Assembly: GCF_008274625.1 (NCBI RefSeq)
Contig: NZ_VTRU01000001.1
Span: forward strand, 1,674,001-1,738,000
DNA: 64,000 bases
Direction of reading: 5' to 3'
DNA from: Chryseobacterium panacisoli
GTDB taxonomy: Bacteria > Bacteroidota > Bacteroidia > Flavobacteriales > Weeksellaceae
This document shows, one piece after another, positions 17,131 to 26,016 of this stretch. The notes below the pieces were generated by a model that saw nothing but the letters and a program-made list of their open reading frames with translations, had not been told where the DNA came from and did not search any database. Within the stretch, counting starts at the first letter, position 1, and each line of letters begins with the position of its first letter. Both the position numbers and the translations under genes were made by a program.

Positions 17131-19059
17131 CTATTTATCTAAGGCCTCGTAGATAGAATTATTGCTTCGGAATTCCGGCACTATTGTCTTAAGAATCCTT
17201 ACTACTTCCACTTTATCTCTTCTAAGAGAAGCTTTAGTAATTTGCCTAGTAAGCGTATCTATTTCTTCAAATCCCGTAGAAGGGTCTTTAGAGATCATAA
17301 TTTTATCATTATGAGTAGGAAGTGTTTTAGCATCATCACTCAAGAGTTCTTCATAAAGCTTTTCGCCAGGCCTTAATCCCGTATAAATGATCTTAATATC
17401 AATATTAGGTTCGAATCCTGATAATTTGATCATTCTTTTAGCAAGATCAAGAATTTTAACAGGTTCCCCCATATCAAATACAAAAATTTCACCTCCTTCT
17501 CCCATTGTTCCAGCCTGAAGTACAAGTTCACATGCCTCCGGAATCGTCATGAAATATCTTACAATTTCCGGATGAGTGATGGTTACCGGGCCTCCTGCTT
17601 CAATCTGTTTTTTAAAATGGGGAATCACAGAACCGTTGGACCCTAATACGTTTCCAAATCTTGTTGTAATAAACTTGGTAACATTACCCTCTACATTTTG
17701 AAGCGACTGTACAAAAAGTTCCGCAGCTCGTTTTGAAGCTCCCATAACGTTGGTAGGATTTACAGCTTTATCTGTAGATACCATTACGAACCTGTTCACT
17801 TTATATTTGCTGGATAATTTTGCGACGATCTTTGAGCCTAATATATTAACAAAAATTGCTTCATGCGGATTTTCTTCTACCAAAGGCACATGCTTATAAG
17901 CAGCAGCGTGATATACCATTGAGAAGTTATACGTCTGGAACAAAGATTCCATTCTGTGATGATTGGAAACATCTCCTAAAACAAATTTGAAAGCAATATG
18001 AGGAAACTTATCTCTCATTTCGAGTTCTATTTCATACAGAGGAGTCTCTGCCTGATCCAGAACTACAATTAAAGAAGGATTAAAGTTAGCAACCTGTCTT
18101 ACAATTTCACTTCCTATGGATCCTGCTCCACCAGTTACTAATACTGTCTTATCAAAATGCCTGCTCTTAACTTTTTCGTTCTGAATTTTGATGGGTTTTC
18201 TATTTAATAAGTCTTCAATCTGTAGATTTCTGATAGATCCTCCCAAATCACTGTCTCTCAATTTTTGTACTGAGGGTGCTTTAAAGACATTAAGATCTTT
18301 CTCTAAAAATAAATTCACCCACGTATTCATCTCATCTCTGGCCATCATCTCTTTCACAATGAGAATTCCATCAATAATAAGATCTTCTTTCGTGTTTTCT
18401 TCTATTTTTTGTTTTCCGTAGATGGGCTTTCCCAGCAGAGACGCCCTTTTAGAATCTGTTCTTTGAGTTAAAAAGCCTACTACCTGATAAGGCAGGCTCG
18501 GATTATCCAGAATAGCACGTGCAATTGCAATTGATTGTTCGTCAATTCCTAACACCAAAATTCTTTTTTTCAATGCACTTCTTCTATACTCTCTTACAAT
18601 ATGGAAAAACTCTTTCACATATAATCTGAAAAGAAACAATCCCATAAATGAAATTACAAAATAAAGCATCAGATAAGGAGTAAGTATAAACTTAGATCCT
18701 GTAGTCCAGAAATAAAGAATATTGATCGTTCCAATTGCCAGCATTGTGCAAAAGCAGGATATCAGAAGCTTAAATAAATCTATAAAGGTTGAGTGGCGAA
18801 TAATTCCGGCATACGTCTTGAAGAGATACATAAAAGCAGTATTTGCAAGAATAATAAAAACAAAAATTAAGCTTTTATCTTCATGGTATATAAATTCCTG
18901 CTTGGTAATTTTTTCGATAATGTAAGTGGAAAGAAATAAAGATATAACCAGAATAATAATGTCTATTACAAGAATTATCCATCTAGGAAGATATCTTACG
19001 TCTGAGAGATTGACAACATTATCCCCTCCAAATATTGTTTTTCTAAGAGAATCGTACAT
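17131..19059 (-). CDS. Nucleotide-sugar 4,6-dehydratase, WbpM/CapD-like
   Basis: A 642-residue enzyme with four N-terminal transmembrane helices (about 25-150), a first nucleotide-binding region (RILVLGIDEQSIAIARAI near 165), and a C-terminal SDR-type dehydratase domain starting with TGGAGSIGSEIVRQ (about 310-323). Later come YHAAAYKHVPLVEENP and STDKAVNPTNVMGASKR, where the family uses MxxxK instead of YxxxK. Such enzymes convert UDP-GlcNAc to the 4-keto-6-deoxy sugar, precursor of QuiNAc, FucNAc or bacillosamine-type residues. It is the first gene of the capsule operon, just downstream of the promoter at 19112-19140. The product sugar cannot be named, because a reductase or transferase that follows the 4-keto step is not evident here. 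Confidence 0.88.
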   Translation of the reverse strand: MYDSLRKTIFGGDNVVNLSDVRYLPRWIILVIDIIILVISLFLSTYIIEKITKQEFIYHEDKSLIFVFIILANTAFMYLFKTYAGIIRHSTFIDLFKLLISCFCTMLAIGTINILYFWTTGSKFILTPYLMLYFVISFMGLFLFRLYVKEFFHIVREYRRSALKKRILVLGIDEQSIAIARAILDNPSLPYQVVGFLTQRTDSKRASLLGKPIYGKQKIEENTKEDLIIDGILIVKEMMARDEMNTWVNLFLEKDLNVFKAPSVQKLRDSDLGGSIRNLQIEDLLNRKPIKIQNEKVKSRHFDKTVLVTGGAGSIGSEIVRQVANFNPSLIVVLDQAETPLYEIELEMRDKFPHIAFKFVLGDVSNHHRMESLFQTYNFSMVYHAAAYKHVPLVEENPHEAIFVNILGSKIVAKLSSKYKVNRFVMVSTDKAVNPTNVMGASKRAAELFVQSLQNVEGNVTKFITTRFGNVLGSNGSVIPHFKKQIEAGGPVTITHPEIVRYFMTIPEACELVLQAGTMGEGGEIFVFDMGEPVKILDLAKRMIKLSGFEPNIDIKIIYTGLRPGEKLYEELLSDDAKTLPTHNDKIMISKDPSTGFEEIDTLTRQITKASLRRDKVEVVRILKTIVPEFRSNNSIYEALDK

Positions 19060-19099
19060 TGTCTATATTGGTGTTCATATTTAATTAAATTGTAATATC

Positions 19100-19113
19100 T
19101 GATCATCTGATCA
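19100..19113. promoter_or_regulatory. Tandem TGATCA palindromes at the operon start site
   Basis: Two perfect TGATCA palindromes (19100-19105 and 19108-19113) separated by TC overlap the end of the -7 element and the expected start point. The position suits a repressor or methylation-sensitive site; no factor is known for it. Confidence 0.4.
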
Positions 19114-19140
19114 AAGATAATTCCGATACAATCATGCAAA
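19112..19140 (-). promoter_or_regulatory. Promoter of the polysaccharide operon
   Basis: On the minus strand: TTTG (complement of 19137-19140), a 17-base spacer counted from the TTG, and TATCTTTG (complement of 19112-19119). This is an exact match to the Bacteroidota TTG / TAnnTTTG consensus. Transcription would start near 19105, giving a leader of about 45 bases to the WbpM-like start codon. Confidence 0.82.
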
Positions 19141-19417
19141 AATAAAATAATTTTATTTCAATATGTTGAAATCAGAAATAAATTTGATGTTATATTTATG
19201 AAATCTAATAATTCCATTACGGCACAGCTAAATTCACGGACAAAAATCATACCATATAAAGTCTTATAAAGGCGATATTTATCTATAAAAAATCCTTTAT
19301 TCCAGCTGTTTTAGGTTTGTTATAATTATTAAATCTTTATGTATCAATCTCTTTCAAAGAACTGATTGTTTTTTTGTAAAAAGTCATATTTCAAGTTTTT
19401 TTAAATTCATTAATATA

Positions 19418-19876
19418 TTATTCAAAAATATCAATTATTTTCTCATATTCAAAACCTTTACTCATCAAATATTTTATAGTTTTGCTTTTTTTTTGATATT
19501 CTTTCAAACCATTTTGTTTAGAATAATACCCTTCAAAAATTTTTCTGATAGTATTCTCGTAATCAGAATCATCTATCTCATCAAAACATGAATTGATCAA
19601 TCTTTCTGAAATCTGTTTTTGCTTCAGATTCATTTTTATTTTAGTCTTACCCCAATGTTTGATGTAAAATTTGCCTCTGATATAGCTTCGTGTAAACCTT
19701 TCTTCATTCAGATAGTTTTCTTTCAGGAGATATAGAATAATTTCTTCTTTAGCTTCATCAATAAGCAGAAACTCTCTCATCTTCTGTTCCACTTCTGCAT
19801 GGCAGCGGTCCTGGTAAACACAGTAATTGACCAGTTTTTGTTTGATTTCTTCGAAAGTGTAAGATTTCTTTTCCAT
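19418..19876 (-). CDS. recX: Regulatory protein RecX
   Basis: A 152-residue all-helical protein matching RecX: three RecX repeats are visible, beginning with FEEIKQKLVNYCVYQDRCHAEVE, then ILYLLKENYLNEERFTRSYIRGKF and GKTKIKMNLKQKQIS. RecX binds RecA and modulates its filament on single-stranded DNA. recA is not nearby in this window. It lies downstream of glyA on the same strand, but a terminator separates them, so its own promoter would have to lie within 19877-19933 or the gene depends on read-through. Confidence 0.83.
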   Translation of the reverse strand: MEKKSYTFEEIKQKLVNYCVYQDRCHAEVEQKMREFLLIDEAKEEIILYLLKENYLNEERFTRSYIRGKFYIKHWGKTKIKMNLKQKQISERLINSCFDEIDDSDYENTIRKIFEGYYSKQNGLKEYQKKSKTIKYLMSKGFEYEKIIDIFE

Positions 19877-19881
19877 TTGAA

Positions 19882-19913
19882 TAAAAAAAGAATGAGCTGT
19901 CTGCCCATTCTTT
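19882..19913 (-). terminator. Rho-independent terminator of glyA
   Basis: On the minus strand the arms AAAGAATG and CATTCTTT form a hairpin with an 11-base loop, followed by a T-rich tract. It lies between the glyA stop and the recX start. Confidence 0.7.
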
Positions 19914-19933
19914 ATATAATATTGAAATGCCTG

Positions 19934-21199
19934 TTAGTAATTAAACAAAGCTTTTCCTTCCATTAATTCGTTAACTTTCTTTCTTACAGATGTAAGAACT
20001 TCTTCATTTTTGATATTGTCTACCACTTCAGAAATCAGTCCTGCAATAGTATCCATATCATTTTCTTTCAATCCTCTTGTTGTAATTGCTGCCGTTCCTA
20101 ATCTGATACCAGATGTTGTGAATGGAGATTTATCATCAAAAGGAACCATGTTTTTGTTGCAGGTAATATCAGCAAGTACTAATGCTTTTTCTGTTTCTTT
20201 ACCATTCACGCCTTTGTTTCTAAGGTCTACCAGCATTAAGTGGTTATCTGTACCTCCGCTTACGATATCAAATCCTTTGTCGATCATCGCTTTTGATAGC
20301 GCCTGGGCATTGGATTTAACTTGTTTTGCATACGTTTCAAACTGTCCGTCCAAAGCTTCACCGAAAGCTACTGCTTTACCAGCAATCACATGCTCAAGCG
20401 GCCCTCCCTGAATACCTGGGAATACGGCTCCGTCTAATACCTGGCTCATCATTTTGATTTCTCCTTTTGGAGTTTTGTGGCCATATGTATTTTCAAAATC
20501 TTTACCCATCATGATCATCCCTCCTCTTGGACCTCTCAGGGTTTTGTGGGTAGTAGTAGTTACTACATGACAGTGCTCAAATGGTGAGTTTAATAACCCT
20601 TTTGCTACTAAGCCAGCCGGGTGAGCGATATCCGCCCAAAGGGTAGCTCCTATTTCATCTGCTACTTCTCTGAATTTGGCATAATCCAAATCTCTTGAAT
20701 ACGCGGAAAAACCGGCAATAAGCATTTTTGGTTTTTCTCTCAGAGCAATTTCTCTCATCTGGTCATAGTCAATAAGACCTGTTTCCTGCTGAACTCCGTA
20801 AGAAACCACATTATATTGGATACCGGAAAAATTCACTGCAGAACCATGAGTAAGATGCCCTCCCATCGAAAGGTCCATCCCCATTATTTTATCACCAGGT
20901 TTCAAAACTGCAAGATAAATGGCTGCGTTCGCCTGAGAACCGGAATGTGGCTGAACATTCACATAATCTACTCCGAAAAGTTCTTTTGCTCTGTTGATAG
21001 CCAATGTTTCAACCTCATCTACAACTTCGCATCCTCCGTAATATCTTTTTCCGGGATATCCTTCAGCATATTTATTTGTCAGTACACTTCCCATTGCTTT
21101 CATCACGTTTTCAGAAACAAAGTTTTCTGATGCGATAAGCTCTAATCCATGAGTTTGTCTTTGTCTTTCCTTTTCAATCAGGTCGAAAATAATATCCAT
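19934..21199 (-). CDS. glyA: Serine hydroxymethyltransferase
   Basis: PLP enzyme (421 residues) converting serine and tetrahydrofolate to glycine and 5,10-methylene-tetrahydrofolate. Recognised from [16 protein letters not shown] near the N-terminus, [31 protein letters not shown] and the PLP-lysine motif [16 protein letters not shown]. The reading frame stays open to a GTG at 21226, but the ATG at 21199 is preferred: the only -7 element (TACATTTG, complement of 21229-21236) would start transcription near 21222, downstream of that GTG. The protein then begins [15 protein letters not shown], as in relatives. Confidence 0.95.
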   Translation of the reverse strand: MDIIFDLIEKERQRQTHGLELIASENFVSENVMKAMGSVLTNKYAEGYPGKRYYGGCEVVDEVETLAINRAKELFGVDYVNVQPHSGSQANAAIYLAVLKPGDKIMGMDLSMGGHLTHGSAVNFSGIQYNVVSYGVQQETGLIDYDQMREIALREKPKMLIAGFSAYSRDLDYAKFREVADEIGATLWADIAHPAGLVAKGLLNSPFEHCHVVTTTTHKTLRGPRGGMIMMGKDFENTYGHKTPKGEIKMMSQVLDGAVFPGIQGGPLEHVIAGKAVAFGEALDGQFETYAKQVKSNAQALSKAMIDKGFDIVSGGTDNHLMLVDLRNKGVNGKETEKALVLADITCNKNMVPFDDKSPFTTSGIRLGTAAITTRGLKENDMDTIAGLISEVVDNIKNEEVLTSVRKKVNELMEGKALFNY

Positions 21200-21228
21200 T
21201 TTACTTTTAGTTTTTGAAATTTCCACCC

Positions 21229-21236
21229 CAAATGTA
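21229..21236 (-). promoter_or_regulatory. -7 promoter element of glyA
   Basis: TACATTTG on the minus strand matches TAnnTTTG. It lies about 30 bases upstream of the chosen glyA ATG. No clear -33 TTG at the usual distance. Confidence 0.6.
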
Positions 21237-21348
21237 CGGAATTTTCATTGAGATTTCTCTATTGAAAAAATGATTTTAGACACTAAAAAATGAAAAAACC
21301 TGTCAATAAATCTAATATTATGATCCTTTCAACCTGATCAAAAATTCT

Positions 21349-22254
21349 TTAAAATTCTTCGTCTGCAATTTCTTTATTAACCACAGCACCTGCAAAATTC
21401 CCCTGTGCAACAGCATTAGCTACGGAACGCATCATCGTTACATTGTCTCCACAGGCAAAAACTCCGGGAACATTTGTTTTCTGCATCATATCTACTTTAA
21501 TAAATCCCTGTTCTGTAAGCTCACATCCCAGATCAGCGGACACATTAAGATTTTGTTCAAAAGGAATTTTAGCATATAAAGCCTGTAAAGGAACTTCTTT
21601 CCCGTTTTTGAAAACAATTTTTTGAATAGATCCACTTTCATGTTTGAACTCTTCAATTTCATCTTCATTAAGGATGATTTTATTCTGCTTTAGTTTTTCA
21701 GTTTGTTCATCAGTAAGAACAGCTTTTCCATTGGTAAAGAGGGTAAGTTTTTTAGTCAGATTAAAAATCAGTTTTGAAAACTCGTAAGCCATATCTCCAT
21801 TGGAAAGAATTCCGGTAATTTCATTTTTCACTTCATAACCATGACAGTATGGGCAATGTATAACAGAAATCCCCCAGCATTCAGCAAATCCGGGAATATC
21901 CGGCATTACATCCTTTACTCCGGAAGCCAGGATAAGCTTTTTAGCATGGAATTTTTCTCCTGATGACGTTTCAATCCTAAAACCTCCGGTTATTTTTACT
22001 GTTTTGATGACTGTTCCGTTATAAAAGCGGACCGTGTTGTATTTTTCGACATCTTTTTTGGCCAGGTTTGCAATTTCTCCCGGTGTTTTCCCATCATGGG
22101 TAACAAAGTTATGGGAATGAGGAGTCTGCCTGTTACAAGGTTTTCCGTTATCAATAATCAGGACATTTCTTAAAGATCTTCCTAATGACATTCCTGCTGA
22201 TAATCCTGAATAGCTTCCTCCTATTATAATGACATCAAATTTTTTATTTTCCAT
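21349..22254 (-). CDS. Thioredoxin reductase-like NAD(P)/FAD oxidoreductase
   Basis: A 301-residue flavoprotein of the thioredoxin-reductase family. FAD site IIGGSYSGLSAGMSLGR (10-26), redox pair in HCPYCHG (about 133-139), and the C-terminal FAD motif GVFACGDN followed by a helix. The NADPH-domain Rossmann motif is weak (GILSNGDMAYEFSK), so true TrxR activity is uncertain; relatives are often annotated simply as FAD-dependent disulfide oxidoreductases. It appears monocistronic: its promoter lies at 22313-22341, and its leader consists almost entirely of a 7-bp tandem repeat. Confidence 0.85.
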   Translation of the reverse strand: MENKKFDVIIIGGSYSGLSAGMSLGRSLRNVLIIDNGKPCNRQTPHSHNFVTHDGKTPGEIANLAKKDVEKYNTVRFYNGTVIKTVKITGGFRIETSSGEKFHAKKLILASGVKDVMPDIPGFAECWGISVIHCPYCHGYEVKNEITGILSNGDMAYEFSKLIFNLTKKLTLFTNGKAVLTDEQTEKLKQNKIILNEDEIEEFKHESGSIQKIVFKNGKEVPLQALYAKIPFEQNLNVSADLGCELTEQGFIKVDMMQKTNVPGVFACGDNVTMMRSVANAVAQGNFAGAVVNKEIADEEF

Positions 22255-22260
22255 AGTTCA

Positions 22261-22309
22261 GTTGATAATTGATAGTTGATAGTTGATAGTTGATAGTTGA
22301 TAGTTGATA
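22261..22309. repeat. Seven heptamer repeats in the flavoprotein leader
   Basis: Seven tandem copies of GTTGATA (plus strand), the second copy being ATTGATA. On the coding (minus) strand they read TATCAAC and fill the space between the predicted start point near 22306 and the bases just before the ATG at 22254. Confidence 0.95.
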
Positions 22310-22312
22310 GTG

Positions 22313-22341
22313 CAAAGTTAACATAAAATCAAACAACGCAA
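22313..22341 (-). promoter_or_regulatory. Promoter of the thioredoxin reductase-like gene
   Basis: Minus-strand TTG (complement of 22339-22341), 18-base spacer, TAACTTTG (complement of 22313-22320). An exact Bacteroidota-type promoter placed immediately before the heptamer array. Confidence 0.78.
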
Positions 22342-22411
22342 CAAAGTTGCAATAACATTTATCTATTAACTTTATTTTGTCAACAAAACATCATTTACAA
22401 TCTTATGAAAA

Positions 22412-23938
22412 CTACTTCCATTCATTTTTTGTCTCATCAATTTCATCCTGAATTCTTTTATTGATATCTATTTTTGCTCCCTGTAAGCTGAAAATTGCCG
22501 TTCCTCTTTCTCTTGCATATGGATTGGCAATAGAATCCTTTAATTTTGCAACTTCAAAAAAAGAACCGGATTCCTTAAGCTCTTTTCCTGCTTCGGGAGC
22601 ATCCTTGACCCTGATAACATTTTTATATTTTTTGCTTACATCTATCCAATTGATATAATCTGCATGAAATGACATCGCCACAATACCCGCTTTTGAATAA
22701 TAATTAATTGCTCCTGCCTGGCCATAATTATCACACAGCACCATGGTATTTCCTGACTTTGACAGACGGGAATATTCTTTATCTACTTTCTGAGCCAATT
22801 CTTTCCAGCCTTGCATATCGGCAAAGTCTTGTGGCAAAGGATGGTCTTTTCCGTCTTCCCAGCGAAGCAGTCCGAATTTCTTATACTGATCCTGATGGGA
22901 TTCGATATACTCAGGACTTTTATTGGGAAAGGCTACATTATATAAAGGAAGAAATAAAAGTATGGGAATAAGTATGCTAACCGGTTTCAAAAACCTCTTC
23001 CAGCCTTTTTCAAATACACATCCAAGAAAAACAGCACCAAAAGCAATATACACAGGGTAAAGACCTATCGCATAATAATCTTTGGCTTTAAAAAACAAAA
23101 ACAAAGTGATTGTGATCATATAGCTCCAGAAGAAAAACCTGAATTTTTCAAAAGGTTTATACAACAGTAATGCTCCCCAGCCTGCCACTATAACAAAAAC
23201 GACACCTATGAAAAAGAGGATCTGAGATTTCATAAAACCCATTCGGTCTACATGTACAAGTTGTTTTTCAGAAAGTTCTTTCATATGATGAACGACAGGG
23301 AAATGGTTCTGATACTGCCAAAGAAGGTTCGGAAATATGATGACTAAAGCTATAAGAGCAGCCCAATATACGTGAGACTGCATAAAAATTTTCCTTTGCT
23401 CCGTTAACAATAAAGCGGGGATAAGCCCCAATAATGAAAATGCAATATTATATTTATTCAATATTCCTATTCCAAAAATGACTGCTCCTATGTAAATCCA
23501 CTTTACTTTTTGAGAATTAAAATATTTAATCAGACTATAATAAAGGAATAGCCACAGAAAAATTTCTAAAGACGTAGGCTGAAACAGCATATTTACCCGA
23601 AGAAGTACAGAAAATAAGATTCCTAAAGAGGCAAGTATTTTAGCAAACAGGCTTCCATTAAGTTCTTCAACGGTTTTCCAGGTCAGTACAATTGTTAAAG
23701 CTCCGAACAGAGCTGGAAAAAATTTAACCCAGAATATGGAATTCCCCAACATTTTAATCATCCATGCAAGCCAGGAATTAACGGGAGGCACAGAGAGATA
23801 TCCCCACGCCAGATGATTGGCCTGATCAAGATGCAGGTATTCATCTCTGTGAAGTTCATACTCGGGGCTTATCAGTGAGTATTGAAGAGCAAATTTCGCA
23901 ATGATAAAAAGAAGCAGAATCCAATAGTCTTTTTTCAT
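22412..23938 (-). CDS. GT39-family membrane glycosyltransferase (ArnT/PMT-like)
   Basis: A 508-residue inner-membrane protein with about ten hydrophobic helices in the first 340 residues and a soluble C-terminal domain. The first periplasmic loop has ELHRDEYLHLDQANHLAWGY with the acidic pair expected of the GT39/GT83 catalytic site. These enzymes use polyprenyl-phosphate sugars to glycosylate lipid A, lipids or proteins on the periplasmic face; the acceptor here is unknown. The gene stands alone: no sugar-modification genes adjoin it, and about 55 bases separate it from the next gene upstream. Confidence 0.8.
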   Translation of the reverse strand: MKKDYWILLLFIIAKFALQYSLISPEYELHRDEYLHLDQANHLAWGYLSVPPVNSWLAWMIKMLGNSIFWVKFFPALFGALTIVLTWKTVEELNGSLFAKILASLGILFSVLLRVNMLFQPTSLEIFLWLFLYYSLIKYFNSQKVKWIYIGAVIFGIGILNKYNIAFSLLGLIPALLLTEQRKIFMQSHVYWAALIALVIIFPNLLWQYQNHFPVVHHMKELSEKQLVHVDRMGFMKSQILFFIGVVFVIVAGWGALLLYKPFEKFRFFFWSYMITITLFLFFKAKDYYAIGLYPVYIAFGAVFLGCVFEKGWKRFLKPVSILIPILLFLPLYNVAFPNKSPEYIESHQDQYKKFGLLRWEDGKDHPLPQDFADMQGWKELAQKVDKEYSRLSKSGNTMVLCDNYGQAGAINYYSKAGIVAMSFHADYINWIDVSKKYKNVIRVKDAPEAGKELKESGSFFEVAKLKDSIANPYARERGTAIFSLQGAKIDINKRIQDEIDETKNEWK

Positions 23939-23994
23939 GGGGGTAGAGTTTGGAATTTAGAGGTAAGACAATCTAAATCTCTATTTTGTTACAC

Positions 23995-24561
23995 TTATGC
24001 TATTTCAAACTTATTATCAATAATTTCAGTTTTAATCTTCTGAATATTTCCGGACCAATACTTAATTTCCTCAATCTTCTTAGGACATTCTTCAACAGGA
24101 ATCTTCTGACAGGCAGCTAAATATTCCTGATAGGTTTTCAATATATTATTCAGGTATGTTTCGTAGTCTTTAGGATTTTTAGGAATATATCCTATTCCAT
24201 CGCAACCACATGAATGAAAACACTTCCCTGTTTTAAAAAGACTTTCTACGACTTTCCATTCTTTGACTGCTGTTTTTTTAGGGGCCTTGAAATCTTTCCC
24301 AAGATCAGCCATCACATTGCCGCACTCAGGACATTTTATAGTTCTGTTTTCAATCTCTGAAACAATTTTCTGTAACTCTTTTGTTTCTGTTTTTGTAAAA
24401 ACAGATCCTACTTTACGAATTGACCGCCCATTAGGTTCGTGATATACTTTTTCTTTTTTAATCCTTTGTACAATATCATATGCATCCGGCTGTTTAAATG
24501 ATTTTCGGCATTTAAAACAGACATAATGTGATTTATAAGTTTTTACAGCGTATCGACACAT
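23995..24561 (-). CDS. Zinc-ribbon protein of unknown function
   Basis: A 188-residue soluble protein. Paired cysteines suggest two zinc sites: CFKCRKSF near residue 16, with CPECGNVM near residue 98 and CFHSCGCDGIGYIP near 133. The C-terminal 60 residues look helical (YLNNILKTYQEYLAACQKI). I do not recognise a named family. It lies between the GT39 gene and the terminator of the efflux operon and is probably transcribed alone. Confidence 0.72.
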   Translation of the reverse strand: MCRYAVKTYKSHYVCFKCRKSFKQPDAYDIVQRIKKEKVYHEPNGRSIRKVGSVFTKTETKELQKIVSEIENRTIKCPECGNVMADLGKDFKAPKKTAVKEWKVVESLFKTGKCFHSCGCDGIGYIPKNPKDYETYLNNILKTYQEYLAACQKIPVEECPKKIEEIKYWSGNIQKIKTEIIDNKFEIA

Positions 24562-24619
24562 TTTTCAGGGATCTATGTGATTTAAATATAGGAATTTACT
24601 TCTTTAAAAGGTTTTGATA

Positions 24620-24658
24620 TAAAAAAGAATCCCGGAGAAAAAAATTCATCCGGGATTC
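24620..24658 (-). terminator. Terminator of the efflux operon
   Basis: A 10-bp perfect stem (GAATCCCGGA at 24627-24636 with TCCGGGATTC at 24649-24658), followed on the minus strand by six T. It ends the leftward ABC-transporter operon. Confidence 0.88.
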
Positions 24659-24686
24659 ACAGTTTAAAAGTGTATAGTGTAGTTTA

Positions 24687-25898
24687 TTATTTTTTATTCG
24701 CTTTTTCTTTCAGCTCTTCTTTGTCTTTATCAGATGGGTTCCAAACTTTTACTTCAGTGTCTTTTGTAATGTTTGATCCCGGAAGAATCTGAACGTTGAT
24801 ACCGTCACTTGCTCCCAATTTCAAATATACTTTCTTGAATTTCCCGTCTTTTTGTTTCGCTTCTACAAAAGGAACATCTTTTCCTTGTTTCTTTTCATAC
24901 TGAACCAAAGACTCATCCAATAGCAATGCATTTTTCTGAGAACTTAAAACAATTTCACCATTTGCAGAAAAACCTGCTCTAATATACTCATTATTAGGAT
25001 TAGTTACATTACCTTCTACCGGAAATTTAATAGTTCCTGCATTATCTTTTCCCTTAGGCGCGATCATGGTTAGTTTTCCCGGGAAAGTTTTGTTTTGAAG
25101 AGCACCGATTACGATGTTCATGTCCATACCTTCGCTTAGTTTTCCAGCTTGAGCTTCATCAATTTCACCTTTGAAGATCAAAACATTCAGATCTGCAACT
25201 GAGCAAATTGTAGTACCTGCGTTAAAGTTATTAGCTTCAATCACCTGGCTTCCTGCTTTTACAGGAACTTCAAGTACGGTACCTGAAGCTTTGGAACGGA
25301 TCTCCGTAGTAGCTAAGCCCTGTCCTTTAAGTTCAGGAGTTGCTCCTGTCTTAGCAATCTGCAATCTTTTTTGAGCGGTATTCAACTGCTGCTGAGCATT
25401 TTTCAAGGTCTGCTGCTGGGAGAATAACTGTTGCTGAGAATTAAGAAACTCCTGCTTAGAAGCCACTCCCTGCTTGTACAGTTTATCCTGCATCTCAAAC
25501 TGCTTCTGCATATTCCCGACATTCATCTGAGCATTGCTGATCTGGATCTGTGCATTCTGAACTTCCTGCTGAGCGGCATTTACTTCAGAGATGCTTGGTA
25601 CAATTTTCACTGTAGCAATCAGCTGCCCAACTTCTACCTTATCTCCTTCTTTTACTAAGATTTTATCTATAATCCCTGCAATATTGGGTTTAATTTCAAT
25701 TTCTTCTTTGGGAACAATTTTTCCTGTTGCCATTACTTTATCATCCATATTCTGAATAGTTGGCTTACGGGTTAGGAAAGCCTCTCCCTCTTGAGAATTA
25801 GATTTTATAAGATAGCCAAGCCCTGAGAACAATGCCACTGCAAATAAAAGCCCCAACACTATATAAATGGCTTTTTTCCAGGTGAATTTCTTTTTCAT
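24687..25898 (-). CDS. Efflux periplasmic adaptor, MacA/HlyD-like
   Basis: A 403-residue membrane-fusion protein: N-terminal transmembrane anchor (about 10-30), first lipoyl half-motif IKPNIAGIIDKILVKEGDKV near 70, a coiled-coil hairpin rich in Gln (about 105-180), the second lipoyl half (RSKASGTVLEVPVKAGSQV near 200) and beta-barrel strands after that. It links the inner-membrane MacB-type permeases encoded upstream to a TolC-like outer-membrane channel; no TolC gene is in the operon. Last gene of the operon, followed by the terminator at 24620-24658. Confidence 0.9.
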   Translation of the reverse strand: MKKKFTWKKAIYIVLGLLFAVALFSGLGYLIKSNSQEGEAFLTRKPTIQNMDDKVMATGKIVPKEEIEIKPNIAGIIDKILVKEGDKVEVGQLIATVKIVPSISEVNAAQQEVQNAQIQISNAQMNVGNMQKQFEMQDKLYKQGVASKQEFLNSQQQLFSQQQTLKNAQQQLNTAQKRLQIAKTGATPELKGQGLATTEIRSKASGTVLEVPVKAGSQVIEANNFNAGTTICSVADLNVLIFKGEIDEAQAGKLSEGMDMNIVIGALQNKTFPGKLTMIAPKGKDNAGTIKFPVEGNVTNPNNEYIRAGFSANGEIVLSSQKNALLLDESLVQYEKKQGKDVPFVEAKQKDGKFKKVYLKLGASDGINVQILPGSNITKDTEVKVWNPSDKDKEELKEKANKK

Positions 25899-26016
25899 AT
25901 GTATAGTTTATTTTTTATTAAATAGATTGAATGATTTAAAAACTAAAAGATGAATCGGGAATACTATTGATCTGATCATCACAATTTTCAAATTATTTTA
26001 TTTTCAAATTAATTAA

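Larger units (their letters stand above)
19060..19417. other. Intergenic region between the polysaccharide operon and recX
   Basis: 358 bases. The 19060-19140 part holds the operon leader and promoter. The rest (19141-19417) is A/T-rich with no convincing frame, no terminator hairpin with a T-tract for recX, and no RNA I can recognise. Confidence 0.6.

Noticed and set aside
21200-21226. GTG start nine codons upstream of glyA ATG
   Set aside because: It lies upstream of the transcription start expected from the -7 element.
22261-22309. CRISPR-like appearance of the heptamer array
   Set aside because: Repeats are 7 bases with no spacers; a simple tandem repeat, as is the octamer array at 45791-45858.
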